This document shows, in pieces, positions 52,557-60,902 of a stretch of DNA of 64,000 nucleotides. Position numbers and translations under genes: made by a program. Where the stretch lies: positions 10,173 through 74,172 of the forward strand of contig JAGHZY010000018.1 in the NCBI GenBank assembly GCA_017745175.1, written 5' to 3'. Origin of the DNA: Sphingopyxis sp. (lineage in GTDB: Bacteria; Pseudomonadota; Alphaproteobacteria; Sphingomonadales; Sphingomonadaceae). The notes below the pieces were generated by a model. It worked only from the letters and a program-made list of their open reading frames with translations, did not search any database and was not told the origin of the DNA. Numbering within the stretch: the stretch's first letter is position 1; each line of letters opens with the position of its first letter.

Positions 52557-52815
52557 GAAAAGGGTCCAACTTCCAAATATTTTCGCCGGCGACACAGACG
52601 AACCGGGGCCAATGCGCAAGAACCGCCCCTAGCCGCCCGACCGGCAGGAGACAATAACGGCTTTCTGAGGCAGATGTTGCACCTTCGGGCCGGCGTCTTC
52701 CATTGGGCGTCGGCACCAGCTTAAGGGTGTCGCAATATTTGCTGCTTAATCAACCGTTAGCCACCCCGGTCATTGCCCGATTGCAGCGGGAGGCCAGTGG
52801 CCGGAGAATCAGAAG

Positions 52816-53931
52816 ATGAAGGTGATGACGGTCTTCGGCACGCGCCCCGAAGCGATCAAGATGTTTCCCGTTGTTCACGCCCTCCGGAAACGGGACGGGA
52901 TCGACGTGCGCGTCTGCGTTACGGCGCAACACCGGGCAATGCTCGATCAGGTTCTGGAAATCGCACAAATTGTCCCCGACACGGACCTTGACATCATGAC
53001 GCCGAACCAGACGCTCGACGCGCTGCTGGCCCGGCTCGTCACCAGCCTCGGTGAGACCTTCGATCGTGAAAAACCCGATCGCGTGCTCGTTCATGGTGAC
53101 ACGCTGACCACGATGGCCGCGACGCTCGCCGCCTATTTCCGCAAGATCCCGGTCGGCCATGTCGAGGCGGGCCTGCGCAGCGGAAATATCTATCACCCCT
53201 GGCCCGAGGAGGTGAACCGCAAGGTCGCCGGCGCGGTAGCCGATCTTCATTTCGCGCCGACGGAAACCGCCGCAGCCGCCCTGCGCGCCGAAAACGTACC
53301 TGCAAGCCGGATCCATATCACCGGCAACACGGTCATCGACGCACTACTCGCGACCAAGGCACGGATCGATGGGGAACCCGCGCTCGCCGCCGGGCTCGAC
53401 CCGCTGATCGAACGCTTCGCGGGCAAGCGAATCATCGCGGTCACCTCGCATCGGCGCGAGAATTTCGGCGACGGCATGAAGGCGATCGCCGACGCCATCG
53501 CCGGCATTGCCGCACGACCCGACGTTGCGGTGATCTTCCCCGTCCATCCGAACCCCCACGTACGCGGCGCAATGGAGCCGATTCTCGGCGGGCTTTCGAA
53601 CGTCGCGCTGATCGATCCGCTCGACTATCCGCACTTCGTCCGCCTGCTCGGGATGAGCACCCTTGTCCTCACCGACAGCGGCGGGGTGCAGGAGGAAGCG
53701 CCGTCGCTCGGCAAGCCCGTGCTCGTGATGCGCGAGACGACCGAACGCCCCGAAGGCATCGAGGCGGGCACCGCGCGGCTCGTTGGCACCGACAAAAATC
53801 GTATCGTTTCGGAAATTTTCAGCCTTTTGGACGATGAAGGCACCTATAATGCCATGGCCCGCGCGCATAATCCTTTCGGAGACGGCCGCGCGGCGACACG
53901 AATTGCGGAGATTATTGCGCGTGCTCATTGA
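52816..53931 (+). CDS. wecB: UDP-N-acetylglucosamine 2-epimerase (non-hydrolysing)
   Basis: 371-residue cytosolic enzyme converting UDP-GlcNAc to UDP-ManNAc. Family marks: FGTRPEAIKMFPV at residue 7, HGDTLTTMAATLAA, GHVEAGLRSG, HITGNTVIDALL, TSHRRENFG and the allosteric/active TDSGGVQEEAPSLGKPVLVMR near residue 290. The ATG at 52816 gives the usual N-terminus. It overlaps wecC by 11 bases. The two enzymes together supply UDP-ManNAcA for the polysaccharide. Confidence 0.94.
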   Translation: MKVMTVFGTRPEAIKMFPVVHALRKRDGIDVRVCVTAQHRAMLDQVLEIAQIVPDTDLDIMTPNQTLDALLARLVTSLGETFDREKPDRVLVHGDTLTTMAATLAAYFRKIPVGHVEAGLRSGNIYHPWPEEVNRKVAGAVADLHFAPTETAAAALRAENVPASRIHITGNTVIDALLATKARIDGEPALAAGLDPLIERFAGKRIIAVTSHRRENFGDGMKAIADAIAGIAARPDVAVIFPVHPNPHVRGAMEPILGGLSNVALIDPLDYPHFVRLLGMSTLVLTDSGGVQEEAPSLGKPVLVMRETTERPEGIEAGTARLVGTDKNRIVSEIFSLLDDEGTYNAMARAHNPFGDGRAATRIAEIIARAH

Positions 53932-55216
53932 TAGCGAACAGAAGGTCACGGTCCTCGGGCTCGGATACATCGGCCTGCCGACGGCTGCGCTGATCGCGCG
54001 GTCGGGCAGCAAGGTCACGGGAATCGACGTCAGCCGGCATGTCGTCGACACCGTCAACAACGGCAAGGTGCATATCGAGGAAGTCGATCTCGACGGACTC
54101 GTCCAGGGTGTCGTGGCGCGCGGCGCGCTCGTCGCCTCGACCGAGGTCGCGCCCGCCGACGTCTTCGTCATCGCGGTGCCGACGCCGCACGACGAGGAAC
54201 ATCGCCCCGATATCGGCCACGTCCTGTCGGCCGCGCGCGCGATCGCGCCGAAGCTGGAGTCGGGCAATCTCGTCATCCTCGAATCGACCTCGCCCGTCGG
54301 CACGACCGAAAGGGTCGCCGCGCTGCTCGCCGAGCTCCGTCCCGACCTCAAAGTCCCCGGCGCCTGCAGCGGCGCTGCCGACATCTTCGTCGCCTATTGC
54401 CCCGAGCGCGTACTGCCGGGCCGCATCCTTGTCGAGCTGGTCGACAACGACCGCTGCATCGGCGGCATCACCCCGCGCTGCGCGCGCCGCGCGATGACCT
54501 TTTACCGCCAGTTCGTCCGCGGCGCCTGTGTCACCACCTCGGCGCGCGCCGCCGAAATGGTGAAGCTCGTCGAGAACAGCTATCGCGACGTCAACATCGC
54601 CTTCGCCAACGAACTGTCGATGATGGCCGAGCATATGGGTGTCGACGTCTGGGAGGTGATCCGCCTCGCCAACCGCCACCCGCGCGTCAACATCCTCCAG
54701 CCCGGCCCCGGCGTCGGCGGCCACTGCATCGCGGTCGACCCCTGGTTCCTCGTGCATGGCGCGCCCGCACACAGCCGCCTGATCCGCACCGCGCGCGAGG
54801 TCAATCTTGCGAAGACCGCGCATGTCATCGGCGCGGCTGAAATGCTCGTGTTGCAGCATCCGGAGGCGCGTGTCGCCTGCCTCGGCCTCGCCTTCAAGCC
54901 CAATATCGACGATTTCCGCGAAAGCCCCGCGGTCGAGGTCGCCGCCGCGCTCGCGCGCCGCTTCGGACAGCAGATCCGGATCGTCGAACCCTATGCGCGC
55001 GGACTGCCGATGGAATTCGCGGGAACCGGCGCCGAACTGATCGATCTCGACAGCGCGCTGGCCCAGTGCGATCTGCTCATCGTTCTCGTCGATCACGACC
55101 TCTTCAAGTCGATCCCGATCGAGGAACGCGGCGACAAGATCGTCTATGACACGCGCGGGCTGTGGCTCGATCAGCCGAATGGTCCGGGCAGCAATCGTTT
55201 GCACAAGGCCGCCTGA
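53921..55216 (+). CDS. wecC: UDP-N-acetyl-D-mannosamine dehydrogenase
   Basis: 431-residue NAD-dependent dehydrogenase producing UDP-ManNAcA. VLGLGYIGLPTAALIARSG opens the Rossmann domain, the ESTSPVGTTE segment is next, the catalytic Cys is in PGVGGHCIAVDPWFL (about residue 267) and CLGLAFKPNIDDFRESPA starts the C-terminal NAD-like domain. This set separates WecC from Ugd. The GTG at 53921 is chosen because it starts the protein just before the Rossmann strand; longer extension would run inside wecB. Translation is coupled to wecB. Confidence 0.92.
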   Translation: MLIDSEQKVTVLGLGYIGLPTAALIARSGSKVTGIDVSRHVVDTVNNGKVHIEEVDLDGLVQGVVARGALVASTEVAPADVFVIAVPTPHDEEHRPDIGHVLSAARAIAPKLESGNLVILESTSPVGTTERVAALLAELRPDLKVPGACSGAADIFVAYCPERVLPGRILVELVDNDRCIGGITPRCARRAMTFYRQFVRGACVTTSARAAEMVKLVENSYRDVNIAFANELSMMAEHMGVDVWEVIRLANRHPRVNILQPGPGVGGHCIAVDPWFLVHGAPAHSRLIRTAREVNLAKTAHVIGAAEMLVLQHPEARVACLGLAFKPNIDDFRESPAVEVAAALARRFGQQIRIVEPYARGLPMEFAGTGAELIDLDSALAQCDLLIVLVDHDLFKSIPIEERGDKIVYDTRGLWLDQPNGPGSNRLHKAA

Positions 55217-55261
55217 CGCTCTTCGCTTGACCCTGCGCGAACGGGCCCGCATCTGGGGCCG

Positions 55262-56068
55262 ATGTTCACGCGTCTCGAAACCATCGTCGTCGAAAAGCCA
55301 TGGGGCCGTACCGATATTCCCGGGGATTTTGGTGATTTCGGCGGCCGCCGTATCGGCGAGATCTGGTTTTCGAACCCCGCCGGCGACGACGCGCCGATCA
55401 TGGTCAAATTCCTTTTCACGTCGGAACGGCTGTCGATTCAGGTTCACCCCGACGATGCGGCCGCGCAAGCCGCAGGCTATCCGCGCGGCAAGGAGGAATG
55501 CTGGCTGATTCTCGACGCGCAGCCGGGTGCCGAACTTGGCGTCGGCCTCAATCGCCAGAGCAGCCTTGATGAACTCCACGACGCAGCGCTCGACGGCAGC
55601 ATTGTCGACTTGATCGATTGGCGCCCGTCAAAAACGGACGATTTCGTGTACAATCAGGCGGGTACGATCCATGCGATCGGCGGCGGGCTGACCGTCGTCG
55701 AGGTGCAGCAGAATGTCGACTGCACCTATCGCCTCTACGATTATGGCCGCCCGCGCGAACTGCATCTCGATCAAGGGCTGAAGGTCTCGAACCCCCGCCC
55801 CGTCCACGATCCGCGCGACACGGTGGTCGACCCCGCCCGCAACCGCATGCTCGTCAACGGACCGCATTTCCATCTGGCGCAACTCGCCGCGCCGCCCGAT
55901 CCCGCGCTGCTCGGACAGGCGACCGGCGAACTCACCTTCGTCCCGCTCGCGGCGGGATGCCGCGTCGCGGGCGAAAGCGTTGCGCTTGGCGAAGCCGTGC
56001 TCCTCACCGACCCCGCGGCGATCGAGATCGACGACGGCGCTCGCGCGCTTCTGACCTGGCCCGCCTGA
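55262..56068 (+). CDS. manA: mannose-6-phosphate isomerase, class I
   Basis: 268-residue Zn-dependent isomerase linking fructose-6-phosphate and mannose-6-phosphate, thereby feeding GDP-mannose for gmd. The Zn-binding QVHPDD is near residue 61, KEECWLIL near 79, and a later QNVDCTYRLYDYGRPRELH holds the active Arg region. It is shorter than the 391-residue E. coli enzyme, lacking the helical insertion, as in other short alphaproteobacterial forms. It stands 45 bases after wecC and may be in the same operon. No mannose-1-phosphate guanylyltransferase gene is in the window. Confidence 0.88.
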   Translation: MFTRLETIVVEKPWGRTDIPGDFGDFGGRRIGEIWFSNPAGDDAPIMVKFLFTSERLSIQVHPDDAAAQAAGYPRGKEECWLILDAQPGAELGVGLNRQSSLDELHDAALDGSIVDLIDWRPSKTDDFVYNQAGTIHAIGGGLTVVEVQQNVDCTYRLYDYGRPRELHLDQGLKVSNPRPVHDPRDTVVDPARNRMLVNGPHFHLAQLAAPPDPALLGQATGELTFVPLAAGCRVAGESVALGEAVLLTDPAAIEIDDGARALLTWPA

Positions 56069-56122
56069 GCCACATCCACCCTCCCCTTGCGGGGCGCGGA
56101 CCCATCGCCCATATCCCGCCGC

Positions 56123-56689
56123 ATGACCAATACCCATGCGCAAAGTGCCGCGCCCTGGCACGGAACCACCATCCTTTCCGCCCGCAGCGCCGACAAGGTC
56201 GTCATCATCGGTGACGGTCAGGTCTCGATGGGCCAGACGGTGATGAAACCCAACGCGAAGAAGGTCCGCCGCCTTCACGACGGCAGCGTCATCGGCGGCT
56301 TCGCCGGCGCCACCGCCGACGCCTTCACCCTTTTCGAACGGCTCGAGGCCAAGCTCGAACGCCACAACGGCCAGCTCCTCCGTGCCGCGGTCGAACTCGC
56401 CAAGGACTGGAGGACCGACAAATATCTGCGCAACCTCGAGGCGATGATGATCGTCGCCGACAGGGAGGTGACACTCGTCATTACGGGCAACGGCGACGTG
56501 CTCGAACCGAAGGGCGGCATCGCCGCGATCGGCTCGGGCGGTAATTATGCCCTTTCGGCCGCACGCGCGCTCGCCGACTATGAAAAGGATCCCGAGGTGC
56601 TGACGCGCAAGGCGATGGAGGTCGCGGCCGATATCTGCGTCTATACCAACGACCAGTTCACCTCCGAAACCATTGAAATCCGGAAATAA
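56123..56689 (+). CDS. hslV: ATP-dependent protease subunit HslV
   Basis: 188-residue proteasome-like peptidase that forms the central rings of the HslUV protease. The catalytic Thr follows a 14-residue propeptide: [21 protein letters not shown] gives Thr15 as mature N-terminus, the alphaproteobacterial layout. [36 protein letters not shown] and [14 protein letters not shown] follow in the usual order. The ATG at 56123 is used; further extension is not conserved. hslU starts 2 bases after its stop. Confidence 0.95.
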   Translation: MTNTHAQSAAPWHGTTILSARSADKVVIIGDGQVSMGQTVMKPNAKKVRRLHDGSVIGGFAGATADAFTLFERLEAKLERHNGQLLRAAVELAKDWRTDKYLRNLEAMMIVADREVTLVITGNGDVLEPKGGIAAIGSGGNYALSAARALADYEKDPEVLTRKAMEVAADICVYTNDQFTSETIEIRK

Positions 56690-56691
56690 GC

Positions 56692-57993
56692 ATGAACAAG
56701 GACCTGACTCCGAAGGCCATTGTGGCCGCCCTCGACACGCATATCATCGGCCAGAACGCCGCGAAACGCGCGGTCGCCGTCGCGCTCCGCAACCGCTGGC
56801 GGCGCCAGCAGCTCGCGCCCGACCTTCGCGATGAGGTGAACCCCAAGAATATCCTGATGATCGGCCCCACGGGCTGCGGCAAGACCGAGATTTCGCGCCG
56901 CCTGGCGAAACTCGCCGACGCGCCGTTCATCAAGGTCGAGGCCACGAAATTCACCGAGGTCGGCTATGTCGGCCGCGACGTCGAGCAGATCGCGCGCGAC
57001 CTCGTCGAGGAAGCCGTGCGGCTCGAAAAGGACCGCCGCCGCGAAGCCGTGCGCGGCGCCGCCGAGGACGCCGCGATGGAGCGGCTGCTCGACGCGCTGA
57101 CCGGCAAGGGGGCCAGCGAAGCCACCCGCGAAAGCTTCCGCCAGCGTTTCCGCGACGGGCATCTCGTCGAAAGCGATGTCGAGATCGAGGTCTCGGACGC
57201 GCCGTCGATGCCCTTCGAGCTCCCCGGCCAGCCCGGCCAGGTCGGCATGATCAACCTGTCCGACATGCTCGGCAAGGCGCTCGGCAACGCACCGAAGAAG
57301 CGCCGCCGCATGAAGGCGATGGACGCGTGGAAGCGCCTGCTCGAGGAGGAGCAGGACAAGCGCCTCGACCAGGACGATGTCGCGCGCGTCGCGCTCTCCG
57401 ACGCCGAGGCGAACGGCATCGTCTTCCTCGATGAAATCGACAAGATCGCGGTCAGCGACGTCCGCGGCGGCTCGGTGAGCCGCGAGGGCGTCCAGCGCGA
57501 CCTGCTGCCGCTGATCGAGGGCACCACCGTCGCGACCAAATATGGCCCGATGAAGACCGACCATATTCTCTTCATCGCATCGGGCGCCTTTCACGTCGCC
57601 AAACCGAGCGACCTGCTCCCCGAGCTGCAGGGCCGCCTCCCCATCCGCGTCGAGCTCGGCGCGCTGACCGAGGAGGATTTCGTCCGCATCCTCAGCGAGA
57701 CCAAGGCGGGGCTGCCCGAACAATATGCGGCGCTGCTCGGAACCGAGGGCGTGACGCTGAACTTCAAGCCCGACGCGATCGCGCGCGTCGCGAAGCTCGC
57801 CGCCGAGGTCAACGAGAAGGTGGAGAATATTGGCGCCCGCCGGCTCCAGACGATCATGGAACGGCTCGTCGAGGAGATCAGTTTCACCGCCGAGGACGCC
57901 CCGGGCACGACGCTCGATATCGACGCCGCCTATGTCGACAAACAGCTTGCCGACGTCGTAGGCGACACCGATCTCAGCAAATATGTGCTCTAG
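56692..57993 (+). CDS. hslU: ATP-dependent protease ATPase subunit HslU
   Basis: 433-residue AAA+ unfoldase that feeds HslV. The Walker A motif [13 protein letters not shown] is at about residue 61, the pore and I-domain region starts with [16 protein letters not shown] (about 86), Walker B is [12 protein letters not shown] (about 243) and the C-terminal tail ends DLSKYVL, which inserts into HslV. The I-domain (about 110-240) is rich in charged residues. It forms an operon with hslV (2-base gap). The 3' side carries a palindromic repeat. Confidence 0.96.
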   Translation: MNKDLTPKAIVAALDTHIIGQNAAKRAVAVALRNRWRRQQLAPDLRDEVNPKNILMIGPTGCGKTEISRRLAKLADAPFIKVEATKFTEVGYVGRDVEQIARDLVEEAVRLEKDRRREAVRGAAEDAAMERLLDALTGKGASEATRESFRQRFRDGHLVESDVEIEVSDAPSMPFELPGQPGQVGMINLSDMLGKALGNAPKKRRRMKAMDAWKRLLEEEQDKRLDQDDVARVALSDAEANGIVFLDEIDKIAVSDVRGGSVSREGVQRDLLPLIEGTTVATKYGPMKTDHILFIASGAFHVAKPSDLLPELQGRLPIRVELGALTEEDFVRILSETKAGLPEQYAALLGTEGVTLNFKPDAIARVAKLAAEVNEKVENIGARRLQTIMERLVEEISFTAEDAPGTTLDIDAAYVDKQLADVVGDTDLSKYVL

Positions 57994-58036
57994 GGTGTGA
58001 TGGCCGTTTTTCGACCGGAAGCGGCCACTCTCTTTC

Positions 58037-58135
58037 ATCGTCACCCCGGACTTGATCCGGGGTCCATGACTTCAGCGCTGCGATGGATCCCGGATCAAGT
58101 CCGGGATGACGAATGTCTGGAATCCACCCCGAAGT
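58037..58135. repeat. REP-like palindromic element, copy 1
   Basis: 99 bases, 97 identical to a copy at 63902-64000. It contains two perfect hairpins, CCCCGGA-CTTGA-TCCGGGG and TCCCGGA-TCAAG-TCCGGGA, in inverted orientation to each other. It lies between convergent hslU and the sugar dehydrogenase gene and may serve as their terminator. Confidence 0.9.
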
Positions 58136-58225
58136 TGCAAGCCGAACCGGTCGCGGGGGCGTTTGGACGGGGACGTCTGGAATCGAATCCGGCAGCACAT
58201 ACCCGGTATCGAGCCGCCGGACAGG

Positions 58226-59755
58226 TCAGGCAGGCACGACGACGAAAATGTCGCCGTTCGTCGCAAGAATATAGAGATTGCGGGCGCCATCCTCGCCGAA
58301 AGCGAGAGTCGGACCCGCCGGATTAAGGCTGGGTGTCGAGCTGGGGCTGTAAGGGTTTGCCCTGTTCTGTATCATGCCGGCGATGGCCAAGCTGCCGTAG
58401 TCCGCTCTGAGCGGATGTCCCGTTACATAATGCCCCTGGAGCGCTTCAACGCTTCCGCGATACACATAGCCGCCGACGAAAGCGGCTTGGCCGGGGTCCG
58501 GCGGAGCCAAGCCCGTTCGCCCACTCACCACAGGATAACGAAACGGGTCGGGTATGGGTGGGCTCGCCAGGGAGTGCACGCCGCGAATGGATGAGTAATT
58601 GGACCCGACATCCAGTTGCGGACGCACCCAGTTCAACTCGCTTTGATAGCCGGCCCGGATGCCGAGATACTCCCCATAGTCATTGACCCACAAGTGACCG
58701 CTGTACAGGTCGAAGGCGAGCTTGCGCGGATGCAGCATGCCGAGCGTCCAGATTTCGGGCGCGCCGCCGGCGGTCGCGAACGGATTGCCTGCCGGGATCG
58801 CATAGTCGCGAAGATCGTCGCCGGGAAAGGCGTCGCTGGCGACGTCGACGCGCAGGATCTTGCCGAGCAGGTCGCCCGTATTTTCCCCCGTACCCGTACC
58901 GGCGCCGGTGCCGATGTAGAGGAAACCGTCGGGGCCGAAGGCGATCGAACCGCCGACCAGCTGGTTGTTCGGGCTGGCGACGCGCAGGATGATATCGGCC
59001 GACGCGGGATCGATCTGGTCCTTGTTCTGCGCCAAGGTCCGGTAACGCCGGAGCTCGAGGTTGCCGGCGGGTGTCGTCAGGGCGACATAGACCCGCCCGC
59101 TCTGCGCGAAGTCGGGCGCCGGAACCAGCCCGATCAGCCCGCGATCGCCATCGACGGCGATCTCCGCCGACACGTCCATGAAGGGCGTGTTCGCGGTCAT
59201 GCCGTTGGCGGTCGTCAAAAGATGCACCTGCCCGGTCTTTTCCGACACCAGCACCCGCGCCGTATCACCCGGTATCGCGACAAGATTGGTCGGCCGGTCG
59301 AAACCGCCGGCGACCTTGCGCACGCCATAGGCCCCGCCCGTCACATCGGTGATGGCGATATCGACCAGCTGCCTGGCGTTGGCCTTCCCGTCCGAAACGG
59401 AAATTTCCACCGTATAGATATTGTCCGCATTGGCGTCGGCCGGAGCCTCGAAATCGACCGGGCTGCGAAACGACATCGCGCCCGCGGCGCTGATCTGGAG
59501 CAGCGCGGCATCCGGTCCGCCCGAAATGACATAGGTCAGCGGATCGTTGTCGGGATCGGTTGCCGTCGCCGTGAATACGGTGCCGGTCATATTCTCGGGA
59601 ACCGAGGCATTGCCCCGCGCCTGGATCGTCGGCGCCTGATTGGGCGCGGGCGGCGGCGTATCGCTCCCGCCCCCACCACCGCAACCGGCCAAGGCCAAAA
59701 GCGAGGCTGCACCGAATAAGCCAAACCGCCGAAATAATGTTCCGGTATCTCGCAT
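58226..59755 (-). CDS. PQQ-type sugar (sorbosone/glucose) dehydrogenase-like lipoprotein
   Basis: 509-residue secreted lipoprotein. The signal ends in LLALAGC (Cys about residue 25) followed by a Gly-rich and Pro-rich linker. Residues about 40-140 form a cadherin/Ig-like domain (VPENMTGTVFTATATDPDNDPLTY). The remainder is a six-bladed beta-propeller of the GSDH family with RPTNLVAIPGD, DRGLIGLVPAPDF, GGSIAFGPDGFLYIGTG and LHPRKLAFDLYSG. Whether it binds PQQ or oxidises a sugar is not shown by sequence. It stands alone; the 211 bases upstream hold no feature. Confidence 0.82.
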   Translation of the reverse strand: MRDTGTLFRRFGLFGAASLLALAGCGGGGGSDTPPPAPNQAPTIQARGNASVPENMTGTVFTATATDPDNDPLTYVISGGPDAALLQISAAGAMSFRSPVDFEAPADANADNIYTVEISVSDGKANARQLVDIAITDVTGGAYGVRKVAGGFDRPTNLVAIPGDTARVLVSEKTGQVHLLTTANGMTANTPFMDVSAEIAVDGDRGLIGLVPAPDFAQSGRVYVALTTPAGNLELRRYRTLAQNKDQIDPASADIILRVASPNNQLVGGSIAFGPDGFLYIGTGAGTGTGENTGDLLGKILRVDVASDAFPGDDLRDYAIPAGNPFATAGGAPEIWTLGMLHPRKLAFDLYSGHLWVNDYGEYLGIRAGYQSELNWVRPQLDVGSNYSSIRGVHSLASPPIPDPFRYPVVSGRTGLAPPDPGQAAFVGGYVYRGSVEALQGHYVTGHPLRADYGSLAIAGMIQNRANPYSPSSTPSLNPAGPTLAFGEDGARNLYILATNGDIFVVVPA

Positions 59756-59966
59756 GATCCTCTCCGTATGGCGGGCACCGAAAATGGCATCCGAATCCCG
59801 TCACATAATTGTCTTGGCCCTTGGATATTGAATTGGCAAGAAATGCAATTGAAGCATAATGTTATAATTGTCAGAAAACGGGATATGCATCGTTCAGCCG
59901 CCCCGTGAATATCCGCGCCGGTAAATGGCAGGAGCCGACGCGACAGCCGCAGAATGGACACCCCGA

Positions 59967-60821
59967 TCAGCGCCGCCTGATGCCGTAGTCGATCCGGATC
60001 CGGACCCACGCGCCGACCATCGACCGCCCGCCGACCCGCGGCGGCCGCACGCGGAACTGCCACGCCGCCGCGAGCACCGCGCGCTCGATCTGCGATCCGA
60101 ACGGATATTCGTCGAGCCCGACGCAATCCTCGACGTGGTAATCGGGCGCCGTCCGGCACGCGATCAGCCCCCAGCCGGGACCGTTGGCGGTCGACAGATA
60201 GCCGCGCAGCTCGTCGTCGCTCGGCTCGCGATACCAGGCTGCGGCATAGAGCGGCTCGCCGTTGGGCGCCGTTCCCACCCGTTCGGAATCGCGCGATGCG
60301 GGCGATCCGCCGGTATCGGGCGGCCCGTAGACCCGCCCGCTCGGCGGGCGCGCGGCGATCGGGGGATTGGCCGGCGACGGCGACCGTTCCGCGGGCGGCG
60401 CGATCGGTGGTGTGGCGGCCTGCGGGGGCAGCGGCGGCGCCGGTATCGGCGGCCGCGGTTCGTCCGGTGTGGGCTGCGGCGTCGTGGTCCGCTTTTCGGT
60501 CCGTTCGGGCGCCGGGCTCTCCGGTTCGGCGGCATCGTTCGGCGCTTCGGCCGCTTCGAGGTTCACCACGCTGATGAACTCATCCCTTTTGTCGGGCTGC
60601 TTTTCCGGCCCCCACGCGAAGAGCAGAAGGAGCAGGAGCGCCGCGATCGCGATGGCAAGGCCGATGGAGAGCGCGCGGCGCCCCGCCCCGATGTTGAGCG
60701 GTTCGATGTAGGGCGTGGCGGAAGCAGGGCTCAGCGGAAGCAATCTCTGGTGATGGAGCCCGCTGGTCAGGTGCCCGGGGAACTTGGCGCGACGGATAGT
60801 CGGGCGCCGGAGCTTTGACAA
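59967..60821 (-). CDS. TonB-like periplasm-spanning protein
   Basis: 284 residues with the TonB layout: a membrane helix at about 51-68 (IGLAIAIAALLLLLLFAW), a long Pro-rich linker (about 100-165), and a C-terminal domain of about 100 residues ending in AAAWQFRVRPPRVGGRSMVGAWVRIRIDYG, which resembles the final beta strands of TonB-like proteins in sphingomonads. Two Cys (CRTAPDYHVEDC) may form a disulfide. No ExbB/ExbD genes are nearby. The start given is a TTG at 60821; a TTG at 60743 is an alternative. Neither has a strong ribosome site. Confidence 0.68.
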   Translation of the reverse strand: MSKLRRPTIRRAKFPGHLTSGLHHQRLLPLSPASATPYIEPLNIGAGRRALSIGLAIAIAALLLLLLFAWGPEKQPDKRDEFISVVNLEAAEAPNDAAEPESPAPERTEKRTTTPQPTPDEPRPPIPAPPLPPQAATPPIAPPAERSPSPANPPIAARPPSGRVYGPPDTGGSPASRDSERVGTAPNGEPLYAAAWYREPSDDELRGYLSTANGPGWGLIACRTAPDYHVEDCVGLDEYPFGSQIERAVLAAAWQFRVRPPRVGGRSMVGAWVRIRIDYGIRRR

Positions 60822-60852
60822 GCGCGCGCACCGTCCGGCGCCTGAAAGGGCG

Positions 60853-60884
60853 GCCGGAACCCGCGTCGAAATCCGGGTTCCGGC
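60853..60884 (-). terminator. hairpin downstream of the M16 peptidase gene
   Basis: Perfect 10-bp inverted repeat GCCGGAACCC/GGGTTCCGGC with a 12-base loop, about 20 bases after the peptidase stop codon on the minus strand. Only a short T-run (CCCTTTC) follows, so it may terminate weakly or protect the transcript end. Confidence 0.5.
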
Positions 60885-60902
60885 GCGCTCCGCGTCCTGA
60901 CC

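Noticed and set aside
58037-58135. Palindromic repeat considered as a CRISPR unit
   Set aside because: Only two copies, 5.8 kb apart, with no regular spacers and no cas genes.
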